From: Paractinoplanes bogorensis
Lineage (GTDB): Bacteria; Actinomycetota; Actinomycetes; Mycobacteriales; Micromonosporaceae
Direction: 5' to 3'
Length of the DNA: 64,000 nucleotides
Assembly (NCBI RefSeq): GCF_018829635.1
Contig: NZ_JAHKKG010000005.1
Span: 310,001 to 374,000, forward strand
Position 1 is the stretch's first letter; every line of letters begins with the position of its first letter. Made by a program: the position numbers and the translations under genes. Of the stretch, positions 51,749-60,060 are shown in pieces. The notes under the pieces are model-generated. The model searched no databases, was not told the origin of the DNA, and was given only the letters and a program-made list of their open reading frames with translations.

Positions 51749-52003
51749 ATCTCGCACGCGCGCACGCCAGGCCAGGGGTCGAGCGGTGCGTGCGGCCCGG
51801 TCGAGCGCGGCCAGTTCGTCGGGTGAGGGCGCCGGCGGGATCGACCATCGCGGCGGCAGTCTCGGCCGTCGCGGTTGGCGGTCGCATCGGACTCCTGCAC
51901 GCACTCCTTCCGGCTCAACCCTGCCCGTCACCCGAAGAGGCGGCTCGCCCCGACTGCATGCTCTGTCCGTCAGTACCGGGCGAGACGCAGTTGGAGGGCT
52001 TCC
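51749..52003. other. 255 bp without a convincing gene
   Basis: Several overlapping open frames exist on both strands, but none has protein-like composition with a good start. I see no repeat, hairpin or recognisable site here. It may be the decayed 3' part of the gene starting at 51389. Confidence 0.5.
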
Positions 52004-52192
52004 ATGATTCAGGTGATCTTTCTCTTTCTTCTTGTTGAAATTCCGATCGACCTCGCTCACCTTGTCCACCGCCTTGTTCGCGGAAAGGATTACCGGCGAG
52101 CCGGCCGCGGACTGTACTGGTGCGCGGGCGTGATGCTGATCATTCTGGGCAGCTTCCTGTTCGCGGGCGTCGCGGCACTCCGCAATTCGTGA
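52004..52192 (+). CDS. Small two-TM membrane protein
   Basis: This 62-residue protein has a membrane helix at residues 1-20 (VIFLFLLVEIPIDLAHLVH), a short basic loop (RLVRGKDYRRAGR) and a second helix (CAGVMLIILGSFLFAGVAAL). GGAGGG precedes ATG 52004 by five bases. Function unknown. Confidence 0.65.
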   Translation: MIQVIFLFLLVEIPIDLAHLVHRLVRGKDYRRAGRGLYWCAGVMLIILGSFLFAGVAALRNS

Positions 52193-52205
52193 GCTTTCCC
52201 CACCG

Positions 52206-52227
52206 CGCCGAGTTTTCGACATCGGCG
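52206..52227. terminator. Small hairpin between convergent genes
   Basis: CGCCGA and TCGGCG pair around a ten-base AT-rich loop, between the ends of the small membrane gene and the convergent MmcQ/YjbR gene. It is a plausible two-way terminator. Confidence 0.4.
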
Positions 52228-52234
52228 GAGCAGA

Positions 52235-52666
52235 TCAATTCCTCGGGGGGCCGTCCAGTATTTGGGCGACGACGTCGGCCACCAAATGCTTCGGAGCCAT
52301 TTCGCAGTAGCTGTCGGCGACCAGCTCGGCGAGTTCGGCCCAGTCGGTGTGCTCGCCCAGGACGGCGCCCACGACGTTGTGGCCCCAGTCGGCCTTGAAG
52401 TACGGAAATCCGTTGCCGGTCAGGGCGAGCAGGTCTTCGACGGGAGCACGGAACGTCATCACGATCGGCCCTTCGCCGTCGGTCACGTACGGGGCGTACA
52501 CCGGGTAGCGGTCGGGATCGGGTGAGTACACGTGCACGAAGGTTCGCGTACGAATGCGCCAGCGCATGCCGATCCAGGCCGGCTCCTCGTACGCCTCGGG
52601 CAGCACCGCGCAGATCGATCGCAGCCGGTCAAGAACGGCCGGCGGCACGTCTCCAGGACTCGACAT
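52235..52666 (-). CDS. MmcQ/YjbR-family protein
   Basis: This 143-residue protein has the double-wing fold pattern of the MmcQ/YjbR family: RSICAVLPEAYEEPAWIGMR, FVHVYSPDP, FPYFKADWGHNVVGAVLG, WAELAELVADSYCEMAPKHL. The family is DNA-binding-like, but its role is not established. ATG 52666 is taken; the ribosome-binding site is weak (GGCGG). It is divergent from the gene at 52747. Confidence 0.88.
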   Translation of the reverse strand: MSSPGDVPPAVLDRLRSICAVLPEAYEEPAWIGMRWRIRTRTFVHVYSPDPDRYPVYAPYVTDGEGPIVMTFRAPVEDLLALTGNGFPYFKADWGHNVVGAVLGEHTDWAELAELVADSYCEMAPKHLVADVVAQILDGPPRN

Positions 52667-52746
52667 GCCGCCGACAGTAGCCGGAGAGCCGCCGGCCCAC
52701 ATCCTTCCGCGCGAACCATCTGCGGCCGACGTGCCACCATGTGTGC

Positions 52747-53253
52747 ATGTCGGGGCCGGTCAGTTCTCTCGCTCAGGTGCCGTTGTCCGACGTGCTTCCG
52801 AGCAGCTGTGTCGATGCGGAACCCGAACTGCGACGGCTGGCCGGCGATCTCGAGAGCCATCCCGCGGCCGCCGGCCGAATTCGGTGGCACTGGTATCCCG
52901 AGCACAAAACGCCGCCCGGAACTTCGCGGGCGGGTGTCTGCCTCATCGTCTGCGACGCGGCGATCACGGTGTTCGATCAGGACCACGACTCGCTCGAGCT
53001 GACCCTGACCGTCGGCTGGTGCCCGGAACTCACCGTGAGCGCCGCCGTGGAAGTGGCCTGCTGGTGCTCCAGCGACCACAACATCCACGAGGTCCGTGGG
53101 AGCAGCCGGCCGGCGACGAACGGAGCCGCATTGGTGAACGGCTTTGCCGCCGGTGCGGCGATGCTGACGCGAGTTCTGGATTCCGGTCAGTTCGACCCGC
53201 GCCGGTGGCGGGTCGAGGCAGGTCTGCCGGACGCTGCGCCGAAAGCACAGTGA
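52747..53253 (+). CDS. Hypothetical cytoplasmic protein
   Basis: This 168-residue protein is not recognised. It is soluble, with a beta-rich core (RAGVCLIVCDAAITVFDQD, SLELTLTVGWCPELTVSAAV) and five or more Cys residues (VACWCSSDHNIHEVRG). No signal peptide. ATG 52747 is assumed; it has no clear Shine-Dalgarno sequence. It ends 23 bases before the convergent FabH gene. Confidence 0.6.
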   Translation: MSGPVSSLAQVPLSDVLPSSCVDAEPELRRLAGDLESHPAAAGRIRWHWYPEHKTPPGTSRAGVCLIVCDAAITVFDQDHDSLELTLTVGWCPELTVSAAVEVACWCSSDHNIHEVRGSSRPATNGAALVNGFAAGAAMLTRVLDSGQFDPRRWRVEAGLPDAAPKAQ

Positions 53254-53276
53254 CACCGGCGGCACGTCTCGGGGGG

Positions 53277-54278
53277 TCAGGGCAGAATGATCACCTGGGC
53301 TGCGTACGAAAGGCCGGCCCCGAAACCGACGAGCAGAGCCGGACCCGAGGTGCCGGGCAGCGCGGCCATGGCCTGGGGAATGGAGGCCGCCCCGGTGTTG
53401 CCGTTCGTGGTGATGTCGGTGGCTATCCGCACCTGTGGGCCCAGTTCCAGCGTCTTGGCGGTGGACGTGATGATGCGCAGGTTGGCCTGGTGGGGGATGA
53501 AGGCGGCGAGATCGCCCGCCGAGATGCCGGCCGCGTCCAGGGCTCGGCCGGCCGCGTCGGGGACGACGGCGGTCGCCCAGCGGAAGACCTCGGGACCGGC
53601 CATGCGCAGGATGCCTGCCTCGTCGTAGCGCAGCAACTCGCTTCCGGAGCCGTCGGCGCCCCACACCACCGGACCGATGTCGCACGTCGGCGAGGGACCG
53701 ACGACCACCGCGCCCGCGCCGTCGCCGAAGAGGAACGCTGTGCCGCGGTCGCGTTCGTCGACGATGTCGAGCATGCGCTCGGCGCCGACCAGGACCACGT
53801 AGCCGGCCGCGCCGCTGCGGACGAGGGCGTCGGCGGTCGCCAGCGCGTACGGGAAACCGGCGCAGGCCGCTCCCAGATCCATCGCGGCCGCCTCGGTGGC
53901 TCCCAGCGCGTCGGCCACCAGGGGTGCGGCCGTGGTCGCGCGGCCTCGGTGCGACATCGTCGCCACCAGGACGGCCGAGACCTCGGCGGGATCGACACCC
54001 GCGCCGGCCAGGGCCTTGGAGGCGGCCGCCGTGGCCATCATGACCAGGTCTTCGTCGGGTGCGGCGCGCCGGCGCGACTCGATGCCGCAGCGGCGGCGGA
54101 TCCATTCGTCGCTCGAGTCGATCAGGGCGGCAATCGGTTCGTTGCCCACCTCGGTCCGCGGGCGGTACGAGGCGACGCTGAGGATACGCGATCCGGGGTG
54201 ACCGGCGCGGCGCTGCAGAAGGTGGGCCATGGTCGGCAATCCAAGCATGCCCGGCTGGACGCGCTCCGTGACGAACAT
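53277..54278 (-). CDS. fabH: Beta-ketoacyl-ACP synthase III (FabH)
   Basis: This thiolase-fold enzyme has the full FabH triad: Cys in DLGAACAGFPYAL (about residue 139 from the longest start), His in FIPHQANLRI and Asn in TNGNTGAASIPQA. FabH condenses an acyl-CoA starter with malonyl-ACP to begin fatty acid or polyketide chains. Up to 333 residues; ATG 54278 gives a 30-residue extension before GSRILSVASYRP, while ATG 54230 fits the family length better, and neither has a strong ribosome-binding site. No other fatty-acid or polyketide genes are near, so it may supply unusual starters in trans. Confidence 0.9.
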   Translation of the reverse strand: MFVTERVQPGMLGLPTMAHLLQRRAGHPGSRILSVASYRPRTEVGNEPIAALIDSSDEWIRRRCGIESRRRAAPDEDLVMMATAAASKALAGAGVDPAEVSAVLVATMSHRGRATTAAPLVADALGATEAAAMDLGAACAGFPYALATADALVRSGAAGYVVLVGAERMLDIVDERDRGTAFLFGDGAGAVVVGPSPTCDIGPVVWGADGSGSELLRYDEAGILRMAGPEVFRWATAVVPDAAGRALDAAGISAGDLAAFIPHQANLRIITSTAKTLELGPQVRIATDITTNGNTGAASIPQAMAALPGTSGPALLVGFGAGLSYAAQVIILP

Positions 54279-54298
54279 TCCCCGCCGGTAACCAAGGC

Positions 54299-56557
54299 TC
54301 AGGCGGCGGCCGGCAGGGCCTCCCACTGCGGCGACTCGGCGATCATCCCGGTGATGGCGTCGGCGTCGACCGGCTCGGTGTAGTGGTAGCCCTGGGCCGC
54401 GTCGCAGCCCAGTTCGCGCAGTTTGGTCAGGGTGGCCTCGTCCTCGACGCCCTCGGCGATCGCCCGCAGCTTCAGCGAGTGGGCCAGCGCGATCATCGCC
54501 CGGACCACGCCCTCGCGCGACTCGTCGCCGGCGATCCCGGAGACGAAGCTGCGGTCGATCTTCAGCGCGTCCCAGTGCCGGTCGGCCAGGCGGGACACCG
54601 ACGAGTAACCGGTGCCGAAGTCGTCCACGGCCACCGCCACACCGTGGGCGCGCAGGTCGGCCAGCGTCCCGGTCATCACGGTGTCGTCGACCAGGGCGGT
54701 CTCGGTCACCTCGAGGATCAGGGACGACGGCGGGGCGTCGTGCTCCCTCAGGGTGTCCAGCACGACCGGGATGAGCCGGGGGTCGCTCAACTGGCGCGGA
54801 GACACGTTGACGGCCACCGGCGGGCGCCAGCCGAACTCGGCCGCCCAGGCGTCCTGCTGGGTCAGCACCTGGTGCAGCACCAGCTCGAACAGCTGCCCGA
54901 TGACCCCGTGGGTCTCGGCGTGCGGCACGAACTCGTCGGGGGTCAGCAGCCCGCGCGTCGGGTGCCGCCAGCGGACGAGGGCCTCCAGCGCGTACAGGCG
55001 GCCGGTCTTCAGGTCGATCTCGGGGTGGTAGACGCATTCCAGCTCGCCGTTGGCCAGGGCGTGCCGCAGCTCGGTGTCCAGGCGCAGGCGGGCACCGGCC
55101 TCGGCCGCGTACCGGTCGTCGAACCGCTCGGCCCGGCCCCGGCCGGCCGTCTTGGCCCGGTACATCGCGGTGTCGGCGTCGCGCAGCAGTTCGTCCGGGT
55201 CGGCCTTGTAGTCGTCGGTGGTGCGGACGCCGACCGACACGGACGGGAAGAGTTCCACGCCGTCGATGACGATCGGCTCGGTGAACGTGGTGACCAGCCG
55301 TTCGGCGACCACGTCGGTGTCGGCGTCGGTGGCCTCGGGCATCAGGATGACGAACTCGTCGCCGCCGAGCCGGGCCACCACGTCGCGGCCGTCGCGCACC
55401 GATCCGGCTATCCGCTCGGCGATCGTGACCAGCATCGTGTCGCCCGCCGCGTGGCCCATGCTGTCGTTGACGTCCTTGAACCGGTCGAGGTCGCAGAACA
55501 GCAGGGCGACCTTGCTGCTGCCGTCGGCGGGCAGCTCGGCCAGGGCGAACGTGAGCCGCCGGAGCAGCTCGGTGCGGTTGGGCAGCCCGGTCAGCGCGTC
55601 CTGGGTGGCGCGGCGGCCCATGTCGCGCAGCGGCCGGCGGATGCGGATGGCGGCCAGGGTGGCCGAGATCAGCACGGCCACGCCGACGAGCTGGTCGGCA
55701 CCGTCGGCGGTGATCGCGGCGTACGCGTCCAGGGTCAGCACACCGGCGATGACCAGCAGGTAGCGGCGTACGCTGAGAATGTTGGTGGAGACGTGCAACG
55801 GCACGTTGAGCTGCGGCATCTGCGGGTGCAGGGCGGCCGCGCCGAGCAGCAGGGGCATGAGCATCCAGCCCAGGTCCATCCAGCCGCCGCCGACGTACGT
55901 GCCGTTGAGGCTCGCCGTCGCGTAGTAGGCGTCCGGGATGAACCAGGCCACCATGCCGGCCACCAGCAGCCGGGCCGGGGCGCGCCGCATCTCCATGCTC
56001 AGGCCCGCCCGCAGCGCCCCGAACAGCACGATCAGCGTGCCGACCGGGGTGACCACGGCGACCAGTACGGCCAGCGTGGTGCCGCCGTCCTGGAGCGTCG
56101 GGCTGATGAAGTGGATCCAGTACTGCAGGGCGAGCGGCACGGTCAGCACGCCCGCCTCGAGCATGCTGTCACGGCCGGCGTGATGGCTCAGGCGGACGAC
56201 GGCCGCCGCCGCGAGCAGGTGCGCGGCGATGTAGAGGACGTCGGCCACCGAGGGGAACGGTGCCTCGGCGTGGAACAGGTCGTAGCCGGCGAAGATGATG
56301 TCACCGGCGGCCGACAGCGAAAGCGCGGCGGCCAGCATGGTCCAGGCCGACCGGTTGCGCGGCTTGCCCCGGGCCAGGCCGATCCACGCCGCCACGGCGC
56401 CGCTCGTGTTGACCGCGGGGAAGATCCAGCTGGTGACCTGGTTCTGCGGCAGCATGATGTACGCCGACGCGACCACGGTGCCGGCCAGCAGGAACCAGAG
56501 CCATAACCGGCTTGTCCGGGGCACGACGCCATGATCACCTGGCAGTGCGGGGGGCAT
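54299..56557 (-). CDS. Membrane diguanylate cyclase/phosphodiesterase (GGDEF-EAL)
   Basis: This 752-residue protein has about nine membrane helices (about 15-310, no recognised sensor name), a GGDEF domain (about 325-485) with intact RLGGDEF, and an EAL domain (about 500-745) with the EAL triplet in ALEALVRWRHP, plus VNVSPRQLSD, EVTETALVDD, VDDFGTGYSS and EGVEDEATL. Both cyclase and phosphodiesterase residues look complete, so it could make and degrade cyclic di-GMP. GGAG is placed before ATG 56557. With the kinase-cyclase at 16097 it makes two cyclic di-GMP enzymes in this window, besides two chemotaxis receptors. Confidence 0.94.
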   Translation of the reverse strand: MPPALPGDHGVVPRTSRLWLWFLLAGTVVASAYIMLPQNQVTSWIFPAVNTSGAVAAWIGLARGKPRNRSAWTMLAAALSLSAAGDIIFAGYDLFHAEAPFPSVADVLYIAAHLLAAAAVVRLSHHAGRDSMLEAGVLTVPLALQYWIHFISPTLQDGGTTLAVLVAVVTPVGTLIVLFGALRAGLSMEMRRAPARLLVAGMVAWFIPDAYYATASLNGTYVGGGWMDLGWMLMPLLLGAAALHPQMPQLNVPLHVSTNILSVRRYLLVIAGVLTLDAYAAITADGADQLVGVAVLISATLAAIRIRRPLRDMGRRATQDALTGLPNRTELLRRLTFALAELPADGSSKVALLFCDLDRFKDVNDSMGHAAGDTMLVTIAERIAGSVRDGRDVVARLGGDEFVILMPEATDADTDVVAERLVTTFTEPIVIDGVELFPSVSVGVRTTDDYKADPDELLRDADTAMYRAKTAGRGRAERFDDRYAAEAGARLRLDTELRHALANGELECVYHPEIDLKTGRLYALEALVRWRHPTRGLLTPDEFVPHAETHGVIGQLFELVLHQVLTQQDAWAAEFGWRPPVAVNVSPRQLSDPRLIPVVLDTLREHDAPPSSLILEVTETALVDDTVMTGTLADLRAHGVAVAVDDFGTGYSSVSRLADRHWDALKIDRSFVSGIAGDESREGVVRAMIALAHSLKLRAIAEGVEDEATLTKLRELGCDAAQGYHYTEPVDADAITGMIAESPQWEALPAAA

Positions 56558-56694
56558 GGCGGCTCCAACTCGGTCTCGCAGGCATCCTGCGAGGGTGGAG
56601 ATCGGCGCCGGGGAGCCGTACTTAAGATTTACGCGTATGGGCGGTGGATTCTCAGCGATGTCGAGCCGGGCCCGACCCCGGTTGACTTGTCAGC

Positions 56695-57186
56695 ATGTTC
56701 GCACTCCGAGTGACCGCGCTGATCGCGGCGACCATGACCACCGGGCTGATGGCCGGCGTCTTCGGCCTCTACCAGCACACCGTGATGGTGGGGCTGGGCC
56801 GCACCGACGACCGCACCTTCATCGGGGCCTTCCAGTCGATGGACCGGGCCATCATCAACCCCTGGTTCATGCTCAGCTTCGGCGGCGCCCTGATCTTCAC
56901 CGCCGTCGCGGCGTTCCTCAGCCCGGGCCGGCGGATCCTGCCCTGGGTGCTGGCCGCGCTGGTGCTCTACATCATCGTCTTCGCGATCACGGTCGCGGTG
57001 AACGTCCCGATGAACGACGCCCTCAAGGCGGCCGGCGACCCGGCCACGATGACCGACCCGGCCGCCGTCCGAGCCGCGTTCGACGAGGCCCGCTGGAGCG
57101 CCTTCAACCTCATCCGCACCATCGCCACCACGCTCGCGTTCGGCTGCCTGTGCTGGGCCCTGGTCGCCCGCGGGGAGCTGGGTTAA
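56695..57186 (+). CDS. DUF1772 (anthrone oxygenase-like) membrane protein
   Basis: This 163-residue protein has four membrane helices and the DUF1772 pattern: a first helix with MTTGLMAGVFGLYQHTVM, AFQSMDRAIINPWFMLSFGG, FAITVAVNVPMNDALKAAG and EARWSAFNLIRTIATTLA. Some relatives are anthrone oxygenases, most are uncharacterised. It is divergent from the GGDEF-EAL gene and ends four bases into the convergent response-regulator gene. Confidence 0.87.
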   Translation: MFALRVTALIAATMTTGLMAGVFGLYQHTVMVGLGRTDDRTFIGAFQSMDRAIINPWFMLSFGGALIFTAVAAFLSPGRRILPWVLAALVLYIIVFAITVAVNVPMNDALKAAGDPATMTDPAAVRAAFDEARWSAFNLIRTIATTLAFGCLCWALVARGELG

Positions 57187-57806
57187 AGGCCTTCGTCGCG
57201 GGCGCGGGCGATCGCCTCGGCGCGGCTGCGCACGTGCAGCTTGGCGAAGACGTTGCTCACGTAGTTGCGCACCGTCTTGGAACTCAGATGCAACTCGGCC
57301 GCGATCGCGTCGTTGGACCGGCCCCGCGACATCAGGTGCAGCACGTTGCGCTCGCTCGGGGTCAGGCCGGGGAACGGTTCGGCCGGCCGGCCCGCGAAGA
57401 AGGCGGCGATCCGGCCGGCGACGGCGGCGCTGAAGATGGCCTCGCCGTTGCCCACGGCCAGGATCGCCCGGGCCATCTCCTCGTCGTCGGTGTCCTTGAG
57501 CACGTAGCCGCGGGCGCCGGCGCGCAGGGCCGCGAACACCGAGTCGTCGTCCTCGAACATGGTGACGACCAGGATGTACGGCGCGTCCGGCTCGGCGGTC
57601 AGGCGGCGGATCGCGGTCAGGCCGTCGCCGCCCGGCATGTGCAGGTCGAGCAGGATCAGCCGGGGCCGCAGCTCCCGGGCCAGCCGCACCGCCTCGTTCC
57701 CGTCGGTCGCCTCCCCGACCAGCTCGACCTCGGGCAGCGTGGTCAGCAGGGCCCGCAGACCCTTGCGGAACATCGGGTGGTCGTCGGCGATCAAGGTCGT
57801 GATCAT
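57183..57806 (-). CDS. NarL-family response regulator
   Basis: This 207-residue regulator has a receiver domain with acidic pair Asp8-Asp9, phospho-acceptor Asp54 (ILLDLHMPGGDG), Thr in VVTMFEDDD and Lys in YVLKDTDDEE. A LuxR-type helix-turn-helix follows (about 143-205: LTPSERNVLHLMSRGRSN, LHLSSKTVRNYVSNVFAKL). It overlaps the upstream histidine kinase by four bases and is its cognate partner. Confidence 0.95.
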   Translation of the reverse strand: MITTLIADDHPMFRKGLRALLTTLPEVELVGEATDGNEAVRLARELRPRLILLDLHMPGGDGLTAIRRLTAEPDAPYILVVTMFEDDDSVFAALRAGARGYVLKDTDDEEMARAILAVGNGEAIFSAAVAGRIAAFFAGRPAEPFPGLTPSERNVLHLMSRGRSNDAIAAELHLSSKTVRNYVSNVFAKLHVRSRAEAIARARDEGL

Positions 57807-58963
57807 GCGGCCCCCGTCGGCAGGACGACGGCCACCCGGGTGCCACCGGCCGGTCCGGCGCCGATGTCGAGCGTGCCGCCCAGCTCGGTGCTCCGCTCGC
57901 GCATCGACTGGTGACCCACTCCCGCAAGATAGTCGTCGGGCAGGCCCCGGCCGTCATCGGTGACGACGAGGGTCACCTCGCCCCCGGCCACCGTCAGCTC
58001 GACCGTGCACCGGGCGGCGCCGGCGTGCCGGGCGGCGTTGTGCAGGGCCTCGGCCGCGATCCGGTAGAGGGCGACCTCCACGGCGGCCGGCAGGGCGGGC
58101 ATCGGGTCGGGCGCTGAGACCGTACGGGACAGGGTGTCGTCCGACCGCAGGTTGCGCAGTGCGTCGACCAGCCCGAACTCGTCGAGCATGGGCGGGCGCA
58201 ACTCGTACACCAGGCGGCGGATGTCGGCCGTGGCCTGCCGCGCGTCCGCCCGCAGCTCGGCCACCATCGCCGCGGTCTCGCCGTCGACCGACCGCTGCAG
58301 CACGCCGAGCCGCAGCGCCAGCGACGCCAGCGTGGGCGCGAGCCCGTCATGCAGATCGCGGCGGATCCGGCGACGCTCCTCCTCGCGCGCCGTCACCAGC
58401 TGCTCGCGCGACTGCTGGGCATAGAGGGTCATCGCCACCTGCCGGGCCAGATCCTCGAGCAGCCGGACATCGGCCGCGGACAGGCGATCCCGGCGGCGGC
58501 GCGCGCTGACCCGCAGAATGCCCAGCTCGTGCCCGTCGAAGGTGAGCGGGATGGCCACGATCGAAGAACCTTCCGGAGCTTTCCCGTACGCGGTGACGAC
58601 CCGCCCGTCCGCAGCCACGAACTCGGCATACGGCAGGGCCATCGTGTCCGCGAGTGCCGCGGCCACGCTCGGCAGCAACTGCCGTGAGACATGTCCGGCC
58701 ACCTCGTACGCGTTGTCCCGCTGCCCGAACGCCAGCTGGTGCACGCCCCGGTCGAGGAACGCCGACACCGGCGCCCAGGTGGCCGCCACGACGGCGATCG
58801 CGATCGCGTGCGACCACCAGGGGATCTCGTCGAGCGAACCGATCGGGCGCTGCGGCCACGTGGTGGCGACCGCGGTCAGGCCGGCCACCACGAAGGCGTA
58901 CCAGATCAGCAGAAACGGATACAGCAGCTGGTAGAGCCGCCGGGCGGCAGGGTCAGACCGCAC
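57803..58963 (-). CDS. NarX/DesK-type sensor histidine kinase
   Basis: This 386-residue kinase has two N-terminal membrane helices (about 10-32 and 50-68), a GAF-like region (about 85-185), a HisKA_3 dimerisation helix with phospho-acceptor His near 205 (RRIRRDLHDGLAPTLASL), and an HATPase domain (about 280-380: RIAAEALHNAARHA, VTDDGRGLPDDYL). The start is GTG 58963, overlapping the end of the upstream membrane gene by 11 bp. It should phosphorylate the NarL-type regulator encoded next. The signal is unknown, possibly relayed through the small membrane protein. Confidence 0.94.
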   Translation of the reverse strand: MRSDPAARRLYQLLYPFLLIWYAFVVAGLTAVATTWPQRPIGSLDEIPWWSHAIAIAVVAATWAPVSAFLDRGVHQLAFGQRDNAYEVAGHVSRQLLPSVAAALADTMALPYAEFVAADGRVVTAYGKAPEGSSIVAIPLTFDGHELGILRVSARRRRDRLSAADVRLLEDLARQVAMTLYAQQSREQLVTAREEERRRIRRDLHDGLAPTLASLALRLGVLQRSVDGETAAMVAELRADARQATADIRRLVYELRPPMLDEFGLVDALRNLRSDDTLSRTVSAPDPMPALPAAVEVALYRIAAEALHNAARHAGAARCTVELTVAGGEVTLVVTDDGRGLPDDYLAGVGHQSMRERSTELGGTLDIGAGPAGGTRVAVVLPTGAA

Positions 58964-59333
58964 TGACCACCCGTTCGCGCCAGAGGCAGAGCGAGATCAC
59001 CACGATGTGGTGCACGAGCATCACCGAGGCGAACGCCAGCGCCGGCCCACCCTCGTCGAACAGCAGCGAGGTCACCGCCTGCACGATCCAGAACGCGTTG
59101 ACCGCGATCAGCAGCACCACGCCCCACTTCTGCTGACGCCAGGCCCCGTACGCCGCCACGAGCGCGAGCACGTCCGAGGTGAAGCTGCCGAGCACGAGCG
59201 CGAACGGGCCGTGGCTGCCGTCCGCGCCCGCGATCAGGCCCGGCAGGTCGTATGCGACGACGCCGATGATCGCCACCAGCACGGACAGAGCGGCCGCGAT
59301 CCGAAGCGCGGTCGAGCGGGTCATGCGTCCCAT
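58953..59333 (-). CDS. Four-TM membrane protein, first gene of a two-component operon
   Basis: This 126-residue protein has four membrane helices (about 8-28, 40-62, 68-88, 98-118). It is not recognised. It overlaps the sensor kinase gene and so belongs to its operon, and may be the sensing partner. ATG 59333 has GGGAGG six bases upstream, but that site is locked in a 9-bp hairpin (59334-59367). Confidence 0.8.
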   Translation of the reverse strand: MGRMTRSTALRIAAALSVLVAIIGVVAYDLPGLIAGADGSHGPFALVLGSFTSDVLALVAAYGAWRQQKWGVVLLIAVNAFWIVQAVTSLLFDEGGPALAFASVMLVHHIVVISLCLWRERVVSAV

Positions 59334-59367
59334 GGAAAGCCTCCCGATGAGCGGTTGTCGAGGCTTT
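59334..59367 (-). promoter_or_regulatory. RBS-sequestering hairpin before the two-component operon
   Basis: On the minus strand GAAAGCCTC and GAGGCTTTC form a perfect 9-bp stem with a 16-base loop. The 3' arm contains the GAGG of the Shine-Dalgarno sequence and ends one base before ATG 59333. TAGCGT, a possible -10 box, lies two bases before the 5' arm, so the transcript could begin at the hairpin. Confidence 0.6.
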
Positions 59368-59405
59368 CACGCTAGAAATTCCCGCTCCCGCCCACACGGG
59401 CCCGG

Positions 59406-59425
59406 TGTCCCGACCTGCTGGGACA
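59406..59425. promoter_or_regulatory. Inverted repeat TGTCCC-N8-GGGACA
   Basis: A 6-bp perfect inverted repeat lies about 73 bp upstream of the two-component operon start and 15 bp from the end of the secreted-protein gene. It could be a binding site for the NarL-type regulator or a terminator. Confidence 0.35.
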
Positions 59426-59439
59426 ATCCGTTGGGACGG

Positions 59440-59877
59440 TCACCGGCACGTGAAGGTGGGCGACTCCGACCAGGCCCCCGTCGAGCCGTTCACCTTGACG
59501 TGCATCAGTCCGCGGATGGAATGCCCGCGGATGCAGGCGAACCGCTCGGACTGGTTGGTCATGCCCGAGCCGGTGGGCCAGGTCTGGGTGAACCACGTGC
59601 CGCCGTAGGTGACGCTGCCCGCGGTGGAGTCGCGGAGCGCGAACTGGTAGGACACGCTGACCGGGCTGCCGTGGTCGTTGAGCCGGGCACCATCGACCAG
59701 CACCTGGCCCGCGCTGCTCGTGACGTGCTGGCACCCCTTGTACTTGATGCTGACCGAAACGATCTTGTATGCGCCGGCACACCCGGACACCGACGCCGCC
59801 CCGGCCGGGTTCACCATCGCGGTGCTCGCCACGGTGCCGACCGCGACGGCCAGTGCGGCAATGCTCTTCCTGTTCAT
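59440..59877 (-). CDS. Secreted hypothetical protein
   Basis: This 145-residue protein has a Sec signal peptide (MNRKSIAALAVAVGTVAST, cleavage after AGA near residue 27). The mature part is a beta-rich domain with four Cys (SGCAGAYK, YKGCQHV, FACIRGH, TFTCR), probably two disulfides. Function unknown. ATG 59877 is chosen because GGGGAG lies six bases upstream; ATG 59883 overlaps it. Confidence 0.7.
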   Translation of the reverse strand: MNRKSIAALAVAVGTVASTAMVNPAGAASVSGCAGAYKIVSVSIKYKGCQHVTSSAGQVLVDGARLNDHGSPVSVSYQFALRDSTAGSVTYGGTWFTQTWPTGSGMTNQSERFACIRGHSIRGLMHVKVNGSTGAWSESPTFTCR

Positions 59878-60060
59878 GTCCATCTCCCCGTATCGACCAC
59901 ATTCATCGAGCTGAATTCTCGGCCTGGCGGCCCGGCCCGCGCTGCCCGTGTCGACTATGCGATAGAGCAACCACCGGGGTGACTCCAGCGTTTACCGCAG
60001 TCCGGACCGCCGTCGCGTCGTACGGTTCGTGGTGGCGCCGCACCGGCAGAGGGAGCGATC

